From Bog-473 sp963753115 (lineage in GTDB: Bacteria > Actinomycetota > Acidimicrobiia > Acidimicrobiales > RAAP-2), in contig CAVWBB010000024.1 of the NCBI GenBank assembly GCA_963753115.1, positions 40,322 through 104,321 on the forward strand: DNA of 64,000 nt, in the 5' to 3' direction. Below, piece by piece: positions 34,770 to 43,142 of the stretch; within the stretch, counting starts at the first letter, position 1, and the number at the start of each line of letters is the position of its first letter. Below the pieces are notes generated by a model. The model was not told where the DNA came from. It was given only the letters and a program-made list of their open reading frames with translations, and did no database searches. The translations under genes were made by a program, and so were the position numbers.

Positions 34770-35625
34770 GCCGCAACTCTGCCAGGTCCGGGCCCACGAA
34801 CCGGTCCCTCCGGCGCGAGGCGATGGCGGGCCCGATGAGGCGGGCAATGACGTAGAAGGCAAAGCTGATGGCGACGATCAGCACACTCGGCTTGACCGTC
34901 GGGAACTGGAAACTCAGCAGCAGCCCGCCGTCGGCCGCCAGCACCGCCATCACCACCGAGAGCACCGTGACGACGAACGGATTGGCGCTCAGCCGTTGCG
35001 CCGCCGCGGCGGGCGTGATGGCCAGGCTGAGCACCAAGAGCGTGCCCACGATCTGTGCCGCCTCGGTCACCGTGATGGCGAGGACGAAGAGGAACACGAT
35101 CCCGAGCAGGCCGGTGGGCACGCCGCGGGCCCGGGCCACGTCGGGGTCGATGGAGGCGAACAGCAGGGGGCGGCGGATCGCCGTCAGCACGATGGCCACC
35201 ACCACCGCGATGACGCCGAGGAGGAGGATCTGCCCCGAGCTGATGCCGAAGATGTTGCCGAAGAGGATGTTCAGCGCCTCGCTGGCGTAGCCGTGGTAGT
35301 AGCCGAGGAGGAAGACGCCCAGCCCGAGTCCAGCGGCCAGGATCACGCCGATGGTGGAGTCCCGTTCAGCGGCGCGCTGCCCGAAGAGCCCGATCAGCGT
35401 GGCCACAATGAGCGCGCCGACCAGCGCGCCGGCCAGTGGGTTGTCGGCGACGAGCAACCCTGCCACCGCTCCGGTGAACGCGAGCTCGCTCGTCCCGTGC
35501 ACCGCGAACGACATGGTGCGCGTGATGACGAACGGGCCGATGAGGCCGCAGCTGACGGCAACCAGGAACGCCGCCTCGAGGGCGTGCTGGGCGAAGCCGA
35601 ACTGGAGGTAGAAGCCGATGCCCAT
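34762..35625 (-). CDS. znuB: zinc ABC transporter permease
   Basis: ABC-3-type inner-membrane permease of 287 aa with about eight helices. GPFVITRTMSFAVHGTSELAFTGAVAG near the N-terminus is the conserved ABC-3 segment, and DPDVARARGVPTGLL the cytoplasmic coupling loop. The start shares one base with the znuC stop, and the end overlaps zur. It imports zinc bound by ZnuA using ATP hydrolysed by ZnuC. Confidence 0.88.
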   Translation of the reverse strand: MGIGFYLQFGFAQHALEAAFLVAVSCGLIGPFVITRTMSFAVHGTSELAFTGAVAGLLVADNPLAGALVGALIVATLIGLFGQRAAERDSTIGVILAAGLGLGVFLLGYYHGYASEALNILFGNIFGISSGQILLLGVIAVVVAIVLTAIRRPLLFASIDPDVARARGVPTGLLGIVFLFVLAITVTEAAQIVGTLLVLSLAITPAAAAQRLSANPFVVTVLSVVMAVLAADGGLLLSFQFPTVKPSVLIVAISFAFYVIARLIGPAIASRRRDRFVGPDLAELRHG

Positions 35626-36440
35626 CAGTGCGCGTGGCCGTGGTGTGCGTGCGCACCCGGCTCGGTCGGGAGCTCGTCCTCGGCGCTGACCACGAGGTAG
35701 CGGTCGCGCACCTTGACCACGTCGACGTCGATCCCGTACAGGTCGCTGAGGCGCTCGCTGGTCAGGATCTCGGCAGGCGCACCGATGGCCCACTTCCCGC
35801 GCACGAGATACAGGATCCGGTCCACGTAGGGCAGGACCGGATTGACCTCGTGGGTCACGAAGACGACCGGCGTGCCGGCCAGGCGCCGCCGCTGGTCGAT
35901 GAGGTGGGTCACGGCCTGCTGGCTGGCCAGGTCGAGGGCGAGCAACGGCTCATCGCACAAGAGGACCTTGGGGTCGCCGAGGAGCGCCTGGGCGATGCGG
36001 AGGCGCTGCTGCTCACCGCCCGAGAGCAGCCCGACGGGCGCGTCGGCGTAGGCACTGGCGCCGACGGCGGCAAGTGCCTCTTCCACTCGTTCCCGGACGG
36101 CCCGGGCGTGGCGCGGGAGACCCCAGCGGTGGCCGTCGATGCCGAACCGGACGAGGTCGCGCCCGCGGACGGGCAGCGAGCGGTCGAAGGCCTGTTGCTG
36201 CGGCACGTAGCCGAGCTCGTGGTTCCCCAACCTCGGTGGCGCGCCGTTGACGCGCACCGTGCCCGCGGCCAAAGGGACGAGCCCGAGCAGGACCTTGAGC
36301 AGCGTGGTCTTGCCCGCGCCGTTGGGCCCGAGCACGGCCAGGAACTCGCCCTCGGCGATGTCGAGGTCGAGGCCTGTCCACAGATCACGGGAGCCCAGAC
36401 GCACGGCTGCCCCGCGGAGCTCGACGGGCGCCGGCGTCAT
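35625..36440 (-). CDS. znuC: zinc ABC transporter ATPase
   Basis: ATPase of 271 aa. Walker A GPNGAGKTTLL, Q-loop LGYVPQQQAFD, signature LLSGGEQQRLRIAQAL, Walker B KVLLCDEPLLALD and switch His VVFVTHEVNPVLP are present. The C-terminus ends in a His-rich tail (HAHHGHAH), plausible for zinc handling. The start at ATG 36440 overlaps znuA by four bases. Confidence 0.9.
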   Translation of the reverse strand: MTPAPVELRGAAVRLGSRDLWTGLDLDIAEGEFLAVLGPNGAGKTTLLKVLLGLVPLAAGTVRVNGAPPRLGNHELGYVPQQQAFDRSLPVRGRDLVRFGIDGHRWGLPRHARAVRERVEEALAAVGASAYADAPVGLLSGGEQQRLRIAQALLGDPKVLLCDEPLLALDLASQQAVTHLIDQRRRLAGTPVVFVTHEVNPVLPYVDRILYLVRGKWAIGAPAEILTSERLSDLYGIDVDVVKVRDRYLVVSAEDELPTEPGAHAHHGHAH

Positions 36441-37357
36441 GGGTTGCGGCTCGATGCGAGCGCGTGGAGCAGTGTGGTCAGCTGGGACTGCTGCCACCGT
36501 TGATAGGTGGTGCCGGCGGGCATGGTCTCGGAGACGCCGACTACCGGAATGCGATGTTGGCGCGCCAGGCTGCGCATCTGGGCCGTGACGGGCGTCACGG
36601 TCTGCACGTTGTAGAGCAGCACGTTGACGTCATGGTTCGTGAGCAGGCGCTGCATGGCGAGGCTGTCCGCCGGGCCGGGGTCGGTGCCGTCCTCGATGGC
36701 GCGGGCGAACCCGGACGGCGTCTTGACGTCCAGGTCGGCCACGGCCAGCGCGTAGCCCGGTACCCGCTCGGTGTAGGCGACGGGCACGTTGTGAAAGCGC
36801 GTCTTGATGGTCGCCAGCGTCGCGTCCAGTGGGGCAAGACTCGCGTCGAAGGTGGCGAGGTTGGCCTTGAACGTCGCCGCGTCCCGTGGCGCGGCCTTCG
36901 TCAGGGCGGCGGAGATGGCGGCGGCCACGGCGGGCACGCGGGGGATGTCGTACCAGAGGTGTGGGTTCGGATCGCTCCCGGTGACGTGGAGCACCTTTGC
37001 CGCATTGACGATGCGCGGGTTCCCACCGTCCGCTCCGAGCAGTGAGCTCATCCAGGTGTCGTAGCCGGCACCGTTCTCAATCACGACCTGCGCTTCGGCC
37101 AGCGTGGCCGCGTCCGCGGCATCCGTCTCGAAGAGGTGGGGATCAGCATTGGGGTTCGAGATCAGCGACGTCACCTTGACGTCGCGTCCGCCGAGCTGGC
37201 TGGTGATGTTGCCCCAGAAGTTCTCGGCCGCCACGACGTGCACGACGCTCGACGTACCGGTGGCGTCCGCCGTGCTGCCAAGCCCGGCGAGGCCGAGGGT
37301 GGCCGCAGCGAGGGCGGCGCCGGCCAGCGCCGGCAGGCGGAGCTTGTTGGATCTCAT
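36437..37357 (-). CDS. znuA: zinc/manganese-type substrate-binding protein
   Basis: Secreted binding protein of 306 aa. The signal peptide (LRLPALAGAALAAATLGLAG) has no lipobox Cys, so the mature protein may be anchored differently or released. The fold is that of cluster A-I metal receptors: SNPNADPHLFETDAADAATL (first His), DPNPHLWYDIPRVP (second His), then ERVPGYALAVADLD and VSETMPAGTTY where the third and fourth ligands would be. The long His-rich loop of proteobacterial ZnuA is absent. ATG 37357 is chosen because a Zur-like box lies immediately upstream, inside any longer reading. First gene of the zinc operon. Confidence 0.85.
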   Translation of the reverse strand: MRSNKLRLPALAGAALAAATLGLAGLGSTADATGTSSVVHVVAAENFWGNITSQLGGRDVKVTSLISNPNADPHLFETDAADAATLAEAQVVIENGAGYDTWMSSLLGADGGNPRIVNAAKVLHVTGSDPNPHLWYDIPRVPAVAAAISAALTKAAPRDAATFKANLATFDASLAPLDATLATIKTRFHNVPVAYTERVPGYALAVADLDVKTPSGFARAIEDGTDPGPADSLAMQRLLTNHDVNVLLYNVQTVTPVTAQMRSLARQHRIPVVGVSETMPAGTTYQRWQQSQLTTLLHALASSRNP

Positions 37358-37361
37358 AACG

Positions 37362-37384
37362 GTAACGGTAATCATTTCGGATAA
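37362..37384 (-). promoter_or_regulatory. candidate Zur box upstream of znuA
   Basis: On the minus strand the sequence is CCGAAATGATTACCG (37366-37380), an imperfect palindrome with the GAAATGATT core of actinobacterial Zur boxes (TGAAAATGATTTTCA type, from memory). It lies 8 bp before the znuA ATG in an operon ending in zur, so it could mediate autorepression. Confidence 0.5.
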
Positions 37385-37462
37385 CAATGGCAAGAGCGCA
37401 TCCGTGTTCTGGGAGTATCGGCCTGTTCCGGGCCAGTCGAAGCGAGTCGAGGCGGGGTCTTC

Positions 37463-37498
37463 TCAAAAACTATCAACAAGGTCGTTTATAGTTTTCAG
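37463..37498. promoter_or_regulatory. AT-rich dyad AAAACTAT…ATAGTTTT
   Basis: A perfect 8-bp inverted repeat (37467-37474 and 37489-37496) with a 14-bp interval stands out from the GC-rich background in the 222-bp gap between the SDR gene and znuA. A degenerate relative occurs at 58043-58082. It could be a protein-binding site or an attenuator hairpin. Confidence 0.45.
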
Positions 37499-37579
37499 GG
37501 AGACACAGGCGGCTTGAGAGCGTGACGCCGCCTCCGAGCGCCAGCGGCCCGGTCGCCGAGCCGCGCCCTCCCGCGGAGC

Positions 37580-38401
37580 TCAGCCCCCGAAGAGGAGCGA
37601 GTAGTCGGCGCCGCGCCGCAGGTGGTGGCCACCGTCGATCCCCAGGGTCTCACCGGTGACGAAGGCGGATTCGGGGCCCATGAGATAGCGGACGGCGCCG
37701 GCGACGTCCTCCACGGTGCCGACCCGGCCCAGGGGCATCTGCTCGATGTAGTCGTCGAGCAGCGGCCCACCGGCAGTGATGAAGGCCATCAACTCGTCGG
37801 CGATGATCCCGGGGGCCACCGCGTTGACGCGGATGCCGAGCGGCCCGAGCTCCTCGGCCGCCGTCTCCGTCAAGAAGCAGATGCCGGCCTTCGACACGCC
37901 GTAGGCCCACAGATGGGGGTGGGGGAAGCGTCCCGCCCCCGACGACATCAAGACGATGGAGCCGGGCCCTCCCTGGGCCTGCATGGCCGCGCCACCCTGC
38001 TTCACGCAGATCACCGAGCCCGTCAGGTTGAGGTCGATGGTGGCGCGGACCGCCTCGACGTCGGCGGTGAGCACCGAGCCCAAGTGCAAGGAGCCGCCGG
38101 CACAGGCGAACAGGCCGTCGATGCGGCCGGTCGCCTCGGCGGTGGCCGCCACCGCGACGGCGACCTGATCCTCGACGGTGACGTCCGCGACGACGTAGCG
38201 GGCGGTGGCGCCACCGGTCGCCGCCGCGCCAATGCGCGCAGTGGCATCGACCAGCTTCTGCTCGGTGCGCCCGCAGATGGTGACGTGGGCGCCGTCGGCG
38301 GCGAACCGCTCCGCCGTGGCGAGCCCGATGCCGCTCCCGCCTCCAGTGACGAGGATGGACCAACCAGCGACACCGGCCGCCGCGCCGTTCGCCTGAGCCA
38401 T
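37580..38401 (-). CDS. short-chain dehydrogenase/reductase
   Basis: NAD(P)-dependent SDR of 273 aa. The cofactor loop is VTGGGSGIGLATAERFA, then CAGG, the catalytic Ser in IVLMSSGAG, YGVSKAG (YxxxK), and the C-terminal VTGETLGIDGGHHL. The start overlaps the stop of the P450 gene by one base, so the two are co-translated. With a CYP142-like partner the enzyme may oxidise a steroid alcohol or hydroxyacyl-CoA; the substrate is an inference. Confidence 0.88.
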   Translation of the reverse strand: MAQANGAAAGVAGWSILVTGGGSGIGLATAERFAADGAHVTICGRTEQKLVDATARIGAAATGGATARYVVADVTVEDQVAVAVAATAEATGRIDGLFACAGGSLHLGSVLTADVEAVRATIDLNLTGSVICVKQGGAAMQAQGGPGSIVLMSSGAGRFPHPHLWAYGVSKAGICFLTETAAEELGPLGIRVNAVAPGIIADELMAFITAGGPLLDDYIEQMPLGRVGTVEDVAGAVRYLMGPESAFVTGETLGIDGGHHLRRGADYSLLFGG

Positions 38402-39621
38402 CAGACGGGCCCGATGCCCAACGACGCGCTGGGCGTGAAGGCCACGGGCATCTCCTCGATCCCCGAAATGAAGTTGGCCTCCCGCCGGGGCAGCGCGCCG
38501 CGCTCGACCGCCAGACGGAGGTCGGGGAGCCGGGCCAGCACCCGCTCGACCATCACCCTCAGCTCCAGGCGGGCCAGCTGGTTGCCCAGGCAGAAGTGGG
38601 CACCGAAGCCGAACGCCATATGGGGGTTCGGGCTACGCGTGATGTCGAAGGTGTCCGCGCGCTCGAAGACGTCCTCGTCGCGGTTGGCCGATGGGTACAG
38701 GAGGATGAGCTCCTGGCCGGCCTTGATCTGCGCCCCGCCCAGTTCCACATCGCGTGTGGCGACGCGGGCCATGTTCTTGATCGGCGTGACCCAGCGCAGC
38801 ATCTCTTCCACTGCACCCGCCATCAACCCGGCGGGGTCAGCGGCCAGCTGCGCCACCTGGTCGGGGTGGGCGAGGAGCTCCTCCACGCCGCCGCTGATGA
38901 CATGGCGGGTCGTCTCGTCGCCCCCGATCAGGATGAGCAGCGTCTCGTGGACGAGCGACCCGTCGTCCAGCGAGTCGCCGTCGATCTCGGCGTGGCACAG
39001 CACGCCGACGAGATCCTCGCTGTTGCCGGTTGCCCGCCGATCCTCGAACACGGGATGGATGTAGTCCGAGTACTCCGTGAAGGCGTTGGCCGCGTTGATC
39101 ATGGCGTCGGGGTCGGGCGAGCCCTGGCCCTTGAGCATGTCGTCGGACCACCGCAGGAGGTCGTCGCGGTCGTCGGGGGCGACGCCGAGCATGTCGCCGA
39201 TCATGATGATGGGCAGCGGTGCCGCGATGTCCCGCACGAAGTCGCAGCTGCCCTGCTCGCAGACGGTGTCGATGAGCGAGTCGCACACCAGGCGGAGCTT
39301 GTCCTCCATGGCCCGGACCCGCTTCGGGGTGAAGCCCTCCGAGACGAGGCGCCGGCGCCGCACGTGCTCGGGCGCGTCGAAGTCGATCATCATCGGCAGG
39401 GGCGGGAACTTGGGCCGGATGCCCCCCGCATTGGAGAACGACTCGGTGTCGACGGAGGCCTGTTTGACCGCCGCGTAGCTGGCCACCCCCCACAAGTCGT
39501 TGGCCTCGTCGTAGTAGACGGGGGCGTTGGCCCGCATCCAGGCGTAGGCGTCGTGGGGCTCCCGGCCGAAGAAGGGGCCGCTCATGAGGTCGATCCCGAG
39601 TCCCTCGGGTGCCGTGGTCAC
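38401..39621 (-). CDS. cytochrome P450, CYP142-like
   Basis: Heme monooxygenase of about 406 aa. The I-helix LILIGGDETTRHVISGGVEEL, EMLRWVTPIKNMARVATRDVEL and heme loop FGFGAHFCLGNQLARLEL (axial Cys) match mycobacterial CYP142, which oxidises C26/C27 of the cholesterol side chain (recalled). GTG 39621 aligns the N-terminus (TTAPEGLGIDL) with that family; the ATG at 39660 would overlap the ATG of the divergent sigma gene. It is followed by an SDR. Redox partners are not in the window. Steroid oxidation is likely but not proven. Confidence 0.85.
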   Translation of the reverse strand: MTTAPEGLGIDLMSGPFFGREPHDAYAWMRANAPVYYDEANDLWGVASYAAVKQASVDTESFSNAGGIRPKFPPLPMMIDFDAPEHVRRRRLVSEGFTPKRVRAMEDKLRLVCDSLIDTVCEQGSCDFVRDIAAPLPIIMIGDMLGVAPDDRDDLLRWSDDMLKGQGSPDPDAMINAANAFTEYSDYIHPVFEDRRATGNSEDLVGVLCHAEIDGDSLDDGSLVHETLLILIGGDETTRHVISGGVEELLAHPDQVAQLAADPAGLMAGAVEEMLRWVTPIKNMARVATRDVELGGAQIKAGQELILLYPSANRDEDVFERADTFDITRSPNPHMAFGFGAHFCLGNQLARLELRVMVERVLARLPDLRLAVERGALPRREANFISGIEEMPVAFTPSASLGIGPV

Positions 39622-39658
39622 GGCCGAGACGATATCTCCGGGTGGGTAGGGTTGGCCC

Positions 39659-40234
39659 ATGGCAGATCAGGCGACCTTCACCGACGTCGCCATGGAATTC
39701 ATGCCCGGGCTCTATTCGGCCGCCCTCCGGATGACACGCAACAGGGCTGATGCGGAGGATCTGGTCCAGGAGACCTACCTGAAGGCCTACCGCTCCTTCG
39801 GTTCCTTCACCGAGGGCACCAACCTGCGGGCCTGGCTGTACCGCATCCTGACCAACACCTACATCAACAACTACCGCGCCGCCCAGCGGCGTCCCGAGGT
39901 GGCCGACGTCGAAGACGTCGAGGACCTCTACCTCTACAAGCGCCTGGCCGGTTCCGGTGGCAGCGACCCCGGCCGCTCGGCCGAGGACGAGGCGTTGGAG
40001 CGCTTCACCGACGAGGACGTGAAGGCGGCGCTCGAGGCGCTGCCCGAGGCGTTCCGGATGGCCGTGCTCCTGGCCGACGTCGAGGGTTTCAGCTACAAGG
40101 AGATCTCCGAGATCACCGACGTTCCGATCGGAACCGTCATGAGCAGGATCCACCGGGGAAGAAGAGCACTCCAGAAGGCGTTGCACGATGTGGCTGAGGC
40201 GCGCGGCCTTGTCGGTAGCGTGCCCGGGGGTTGA
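39659..40234 (+). CDS. ECF sigma factor, SigR/SigH type
   Basis: Sigma factor of 191 aa. Region 2 is YSAALRMTRNRADAEDLVQE plus TYLKAYRSFGSFTEGTNLRA and WLYRILTNTYINNYR. Region 4 is ALPEAFRMAVLLADVEGFSY, then KEISEITDVPIGTVMSRIHR and GRRAL. It resembles actinobacterial SigR/SigH, which controls thiol-oxidative and heat stress. The stop overlaps the start of a ZAS anti-sigma gene. GGTAGGG precedes the ATG. Confidence 0.9.
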   Translation: MADQATFTDVAMEFMPGLYSAALRMTRNRADAEDLVQETYLKAYRSFGSFTEGTNLRAWLYRILTNTYINNYRAAQRRPEVADVEDVEDLYLYKRLAGSGGSDPGRSAEDEALERFTDEDVKAALEALPEAFRMAVLLADVEGFSYKEISEITDVPIGTVMSRIHRGRRALQKALHDVAEARGLVGSVPGG

Positions 40235-40554
40235 TGGGAATGAGCGAGAACGTGGGTCAGAGCAAGGACAGCGGCACCGGGGGCGCAGACGGGCTCTTCG
40301 GGGCCACCGTCGACTGCCAGGAGGCCGTGCACGAGCTGTACCACTATCTCGATGGCGAGCTGACCGAGGAGCGCCGCGAGGAGATCCGGGTCCACCTGGA
40401 CTGGTGCGGCCCCTGCAACGGGGCGGCGGACTTCGAGGCGGAGCTGCGCAAGGTCATTGCCAACCGGTGCAAGGACCGCGTGCCCGACAGCCTCATCCGT
40501 CGTGTCGCCGAGGCCATCGACGAAGAAAGCCGACAGCACCACGGCGAGCACTGA
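40234..40554 (+). CDS. zinc-binding anti-sigma factor, RsrA-like
   Basis: Anti-sigma of about 106 aa. HELYHYLDGELTEERREEIR is the ZAS helix and VHLDWCGPC carries the H-x3-C-x2-C motif that holds zinc and releases sigma on disulphide formation; an upstream Cys (VDCQEA) completes the set. ATG 40234 overlaps the sigma stop; ATG 40240 has better spacing from GGGGG and may be the true start. Confidence 0.85.
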   Translation: MGMSENVGQSKDSGTGGADGLFGATVDCQEAVHELYHYLDGELTEERREEIRVHLDWCGPCNGAADFEAELRKVIANRCKDRVPDSLIRRVAEAIDEESRQHHGEH

Positions 40555-40597
40555 CATCTCGCCGCTGGTGCCGGACGCCGTCATCGACGGCCCGGCC

Positions 40598-41650
40598 ATG
40601 GTGGACTGGGCCCTCGCCCAGCGGGTCGCGGCAGGCGCCCTCATCCTCAAGCCCGCACCGGCGACCTACCGCTCGCGGGATCTGCAGGGGCAGTTCGACG
40701 AGCTGACGGCGCGGGCCGAGACGTTGGTCAGCGAGGCCACGGGCCTGCACTCCGCTCACGGGACGGCGCGAGCCAAGGTGACGGATCGCTCGGGCTGGGC
40801 CGCGGCCAACGTGCGGTCCGTGGAGCGCCTCGTCGGCCCGGCGATGGCGGAGCTGCAGCGCAAGCGTGGCTCCAAGCTCGGTGGGCCGTCGCTCGCCGTG
40901 GGACGTGCCGTCGCCGGGACGCAGCTCGGCTTGATGTTGGCCTACATGGCCACGCGCGTGCTCGGCCAGTACGACCTGTTGATCAACGACGAGTCGCCCG
41001 AGGATCAGGACCTCGTCTCCTACGTCGGCCCGAACATCGTGGCCGTCGAGACGCAGTACGGGTTCGAGCCGAGCGAGTTCCGCCTGTGGCTCGCGCTCCA
41101 CGAGGTCACCCACCGGCTCCAGTTCACCGCGGTGCCATGGCTGCGCGACCACTTCGTCGGCCAGGTGAGCGAGCTGCTCGGACCGCTCTCGGGCGACGCC
41201 GCGGGGTTCGCCGAGCTCGTGCGCCGCGCCGCCGACGACGTGCGCTCGGGGCGCAACCCGGCGCACGAGGGTGGCGTGGTCGGCATGCTGGCCACGCCGG
41301 AGCAGCGCCTCGCCCTGTCGAAGATCTCGGGGATGATGAGCCTGCTCGAGGGCCACGGCGACGTGACCATGGACCGGGCGGGCGCGGCCGAGGTCCCCGG
41401 GGCGGCGCACTTCTCCCAGGTGCTGCACGAGCGGCGGACCCAGGCGCGCGGGCTCACCAAGTTGATGTCGAAGCTCTTGGGCCTGGACGCCAAAATGCGT
41501 CAGTACGCCGAGGGCGAGCGCTTCGTCGAGTCGGTGGAGGCGGCCGGCGGGCCGGCCCTCCTCGCCCGGGTGTGGGAGGGGCCAGAGTGGCTGCCCACGC
41601 TGGAGGAGATCCGCGACCCGGCGGCCTGGGTGGCCCGAGCCGGTGGCTGA
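40598..41650 (+). CDS. zinc metalloprotease-like, F420-associated family (DUF2342)
   Basis: Protein of about 350 aa of the actinobacterial family annotated as zinc-dependent metalloprotease or 'F420 biosynthesis-associated'. Visible are MVDWALAQRVAAGALI, then LGQYDLLI, PNIVAVETQYGFEPSEFRLW and LALHEVTHRLQFTAVPWLR, which contains HEVTH (HExxH) and a distal SLLEGHGDVTMDRAG where the third ligand may be. Substrate unknown. The start is uncertain: an in-frame GTG at 40568 is also possible and neither has a good ribosome-binding site. The 3' end overlaps tilS-hpt by 8 bases. Confidence 0.8.
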   Translation: MVDWALAQRVAAGALILKPAPATYRSRDLQGQFDELTARAETLVSEATGLHSAHGTARAKVTDRSGWAAANVRSVERLVGPAMAELQRKRGSKLGGPSLAVGRAVAGTQLGLMLAYMATRVLGQYDLLINDESPEDQDLVSYVGPNIVAVETQYGFEPSEFRLWLALHEVTHRLQFTAVPWLRDHFVGQVSELLGPLSGDAAGFAELVRRAADDVRSGRNPAHEGGVVGMLATPEQRLALSKISGMMSLLEGHGDVTMDRAGAAEVPGAAHFSQVLHERRTQARGLTKLMSKLLGLDAKMRQYAEGERFVESVEAAGGPALLARVWEGPEWLPTLEEIRDPAAWVARAGG

Positions 41651-43142
41651 GGAGGGCTCGACCCCTCCCTCCACCCTCATCGCCGACCTCCTGAGCCGGT
41701 GCACCTTCCCGCCGGGCGGGAGCCCACTGGCCTGCGCCGTCTCGGGTGGCGCTGACTCGCTCGCCCTGCTCGTCCTGGCCGTCGCAGCGGGGTGCGACGT
41801 GACGGCGATCCACGTGGACCACGGCCTGCGCGCCGCGTCGGCGGCCGAGGCCGACGTGGTGCGGCAGGCGGCGTCCCGCTTCGGCGCTCGCGTCGAGATC
41901 CGCCGCGTCTCGGTGCCACCCGGCCCCAACCTCGAGGCCCGGGCCCGGGCGGCCCGCTTCGCCGTGCTGCCGGTCGACGTCGCCACCGGGCACACCATGG
42001 ACGACCAGGCCGAGACCATTCTGGTCAACCTGTTGCGCGGGGCTGGGGCGGACGGCCTGGCGGGCATGGAGCCCGGCGCCCGCCACCCGATCCTCGGGCT
42101 GCGCCGGCACGAGACCCACGCGGTGTGCGCCGCCGTCGGCCTCGCTCCCGTGTGTGACGAGAGCAACGACGACCCGGCATTCGTGCGCAACCGGATCCGC
42201 CACGAGCTCCTCCCGCTCTGCGCCGACGTGGCCGGACGCGATCCCGTTCCGTTGCTGGCCCGGCAGGCGGGCGTGCTGCGCGACGAGGTGGCGCTGTTGG
42301 ACTCGCTGGCCACCGAATTGCTGCCCGACCCCGCCGACGCCCGGGCCGTGGCCCGGGCGGACCGCCCGTTGGCGCGTCGCGCCGTGCGGCGCTGGTTGCG
42401 CGAGCGCGGCGACGGCGAGCACCCGCCGTCGCTGGCCGAGGTCGACCGCACGCTGGCCGTGGCCTCCGGCGCCGCGGTCGGGACCGAGCTTTCGGGGGGT
42501 CGCCGGGTGCGCCGGACGGGTGGCCGGCTCCGGGTCGAGCCCGGACGAGGCTCCGGTAGTGTCCCCGCGGTGACCCTCGACGAGTCCGGAGCGGGCGTCC
42601 CGTCCTGGGCTGCGGCCGATGTGGGGCCGGTGCTGGTCGACGCCGAGCGCGTGGCCGCCCGGGTGGCGGAGCTCGGCGCGGACATCACGGCGGACTACGC
42701 CGACGAGCCCCCGCTGCTGGTGGCGGTGCTCAAGGGCGCCATGCTGTTCATGAGTGATCTGTGCCGGGCGATCGCCCTGCCGGTCGACGTCGACTTCATG
42801 GCCGTCTCCTCCTACGGCAGCGCCACCAAGACGTCGGGAGTGGTGCGGATCGTCAAGGACCTCGACTCCGAGCTCCAGGGCCGCCACGTCCTCGTCGTCG
42901 AGGACATCATCGACAGTGGCCTGACCCTGAACTACCTGCGCCGCTACCTCAACGCCCGCCAGCCCAAGAGCGTGGAGATCTGCGCGCTCCTCGTGAAGGA
43001 GGGCGAGCAACGGGTCGACCTCGACCTGCGCTACATCGGGTTCACCATCCCGCCCGAGTTCGTGGTGGGCTACGGCCTCGACGTGGCCGAGCGCTACCGG
43101 AACCTGCGCGGCATCCACCTCTACAAGGGAGCAGAAGCGTGA
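41643..43142 (+). CDS. tilS-hpt: tRNA(Ile)-lysidine synthase fused to hypoxanthine phosphoribosyltransferase
   Basis: One uninterrupted 499-aa frame. Residues ~10-300 are TilS: PP-loop SGGADS at 34-39, HVDHGLRA, TGHTMDDQAET, FVRNRIRHELLP; it modifies C34 of tRNA-Ile(CAU). After a linker (~300-325) residues ~330-499 are Hpt: VAVLKGAMLFMSDL, MAVSSYGSATKTSG and the PRPP loop VEDIIDSGLTL (~418-428), salvaging hypoxanthine or guanine. The two are usually neighbouring genes; fusions are known in some bacteria. TilS lacks most of the C-terminal domain seen in E. coli. GTG 41643 overlaps the previous gene. Confidence 0.88.
   Translation: MAEEGSTPPSTLIADLLSRCTFPPGGSPLACAVSGGADSLALLVLAVAAGCDVTAIHVDHGLRAASAAEADVVRQAASRFGARVEIRRVSVPPGPNLEARARAARFAVLPVDVATGHTMDDQAETILVNLLRGAGADGLAGMEPGARHPILGLRRHETHAVCAAVGLAPVCDESNDDPAFVRNRIRHELLPLCADVAGRDPVPLLARQAGVLRDEVALLDSLATELLPDPADARAVARADRPLARRAVRRWLRERGDGEHPPSLAEVDRTLAVASGAAVGTELSGGRRVRRTGGRLRVEPGRGSGSVPAVTLDESGAGVPSWAAADVGPVLVDAERVAARVAELGADITADYADEPPLLVAVLKGAMLFMSDLCRAIALPVDVDFMAVSSYGSATKTSGVVRIVKDLDSELQGRHVLVVEDIIDSGLTLNYLRRYLNARQPKSVEICALLVKEGEQRVDLDLRYIGFTIPPEFVVGYGLDVAERYRNLRGIHLYKGAEA

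Noticed and set aside
39622..39660. P450 start at the ATG on position 39660
   Set aside because: It would overlap the start codon of the divergent sigma gene, and the extra residues do not match the CYP142 N-terminus.
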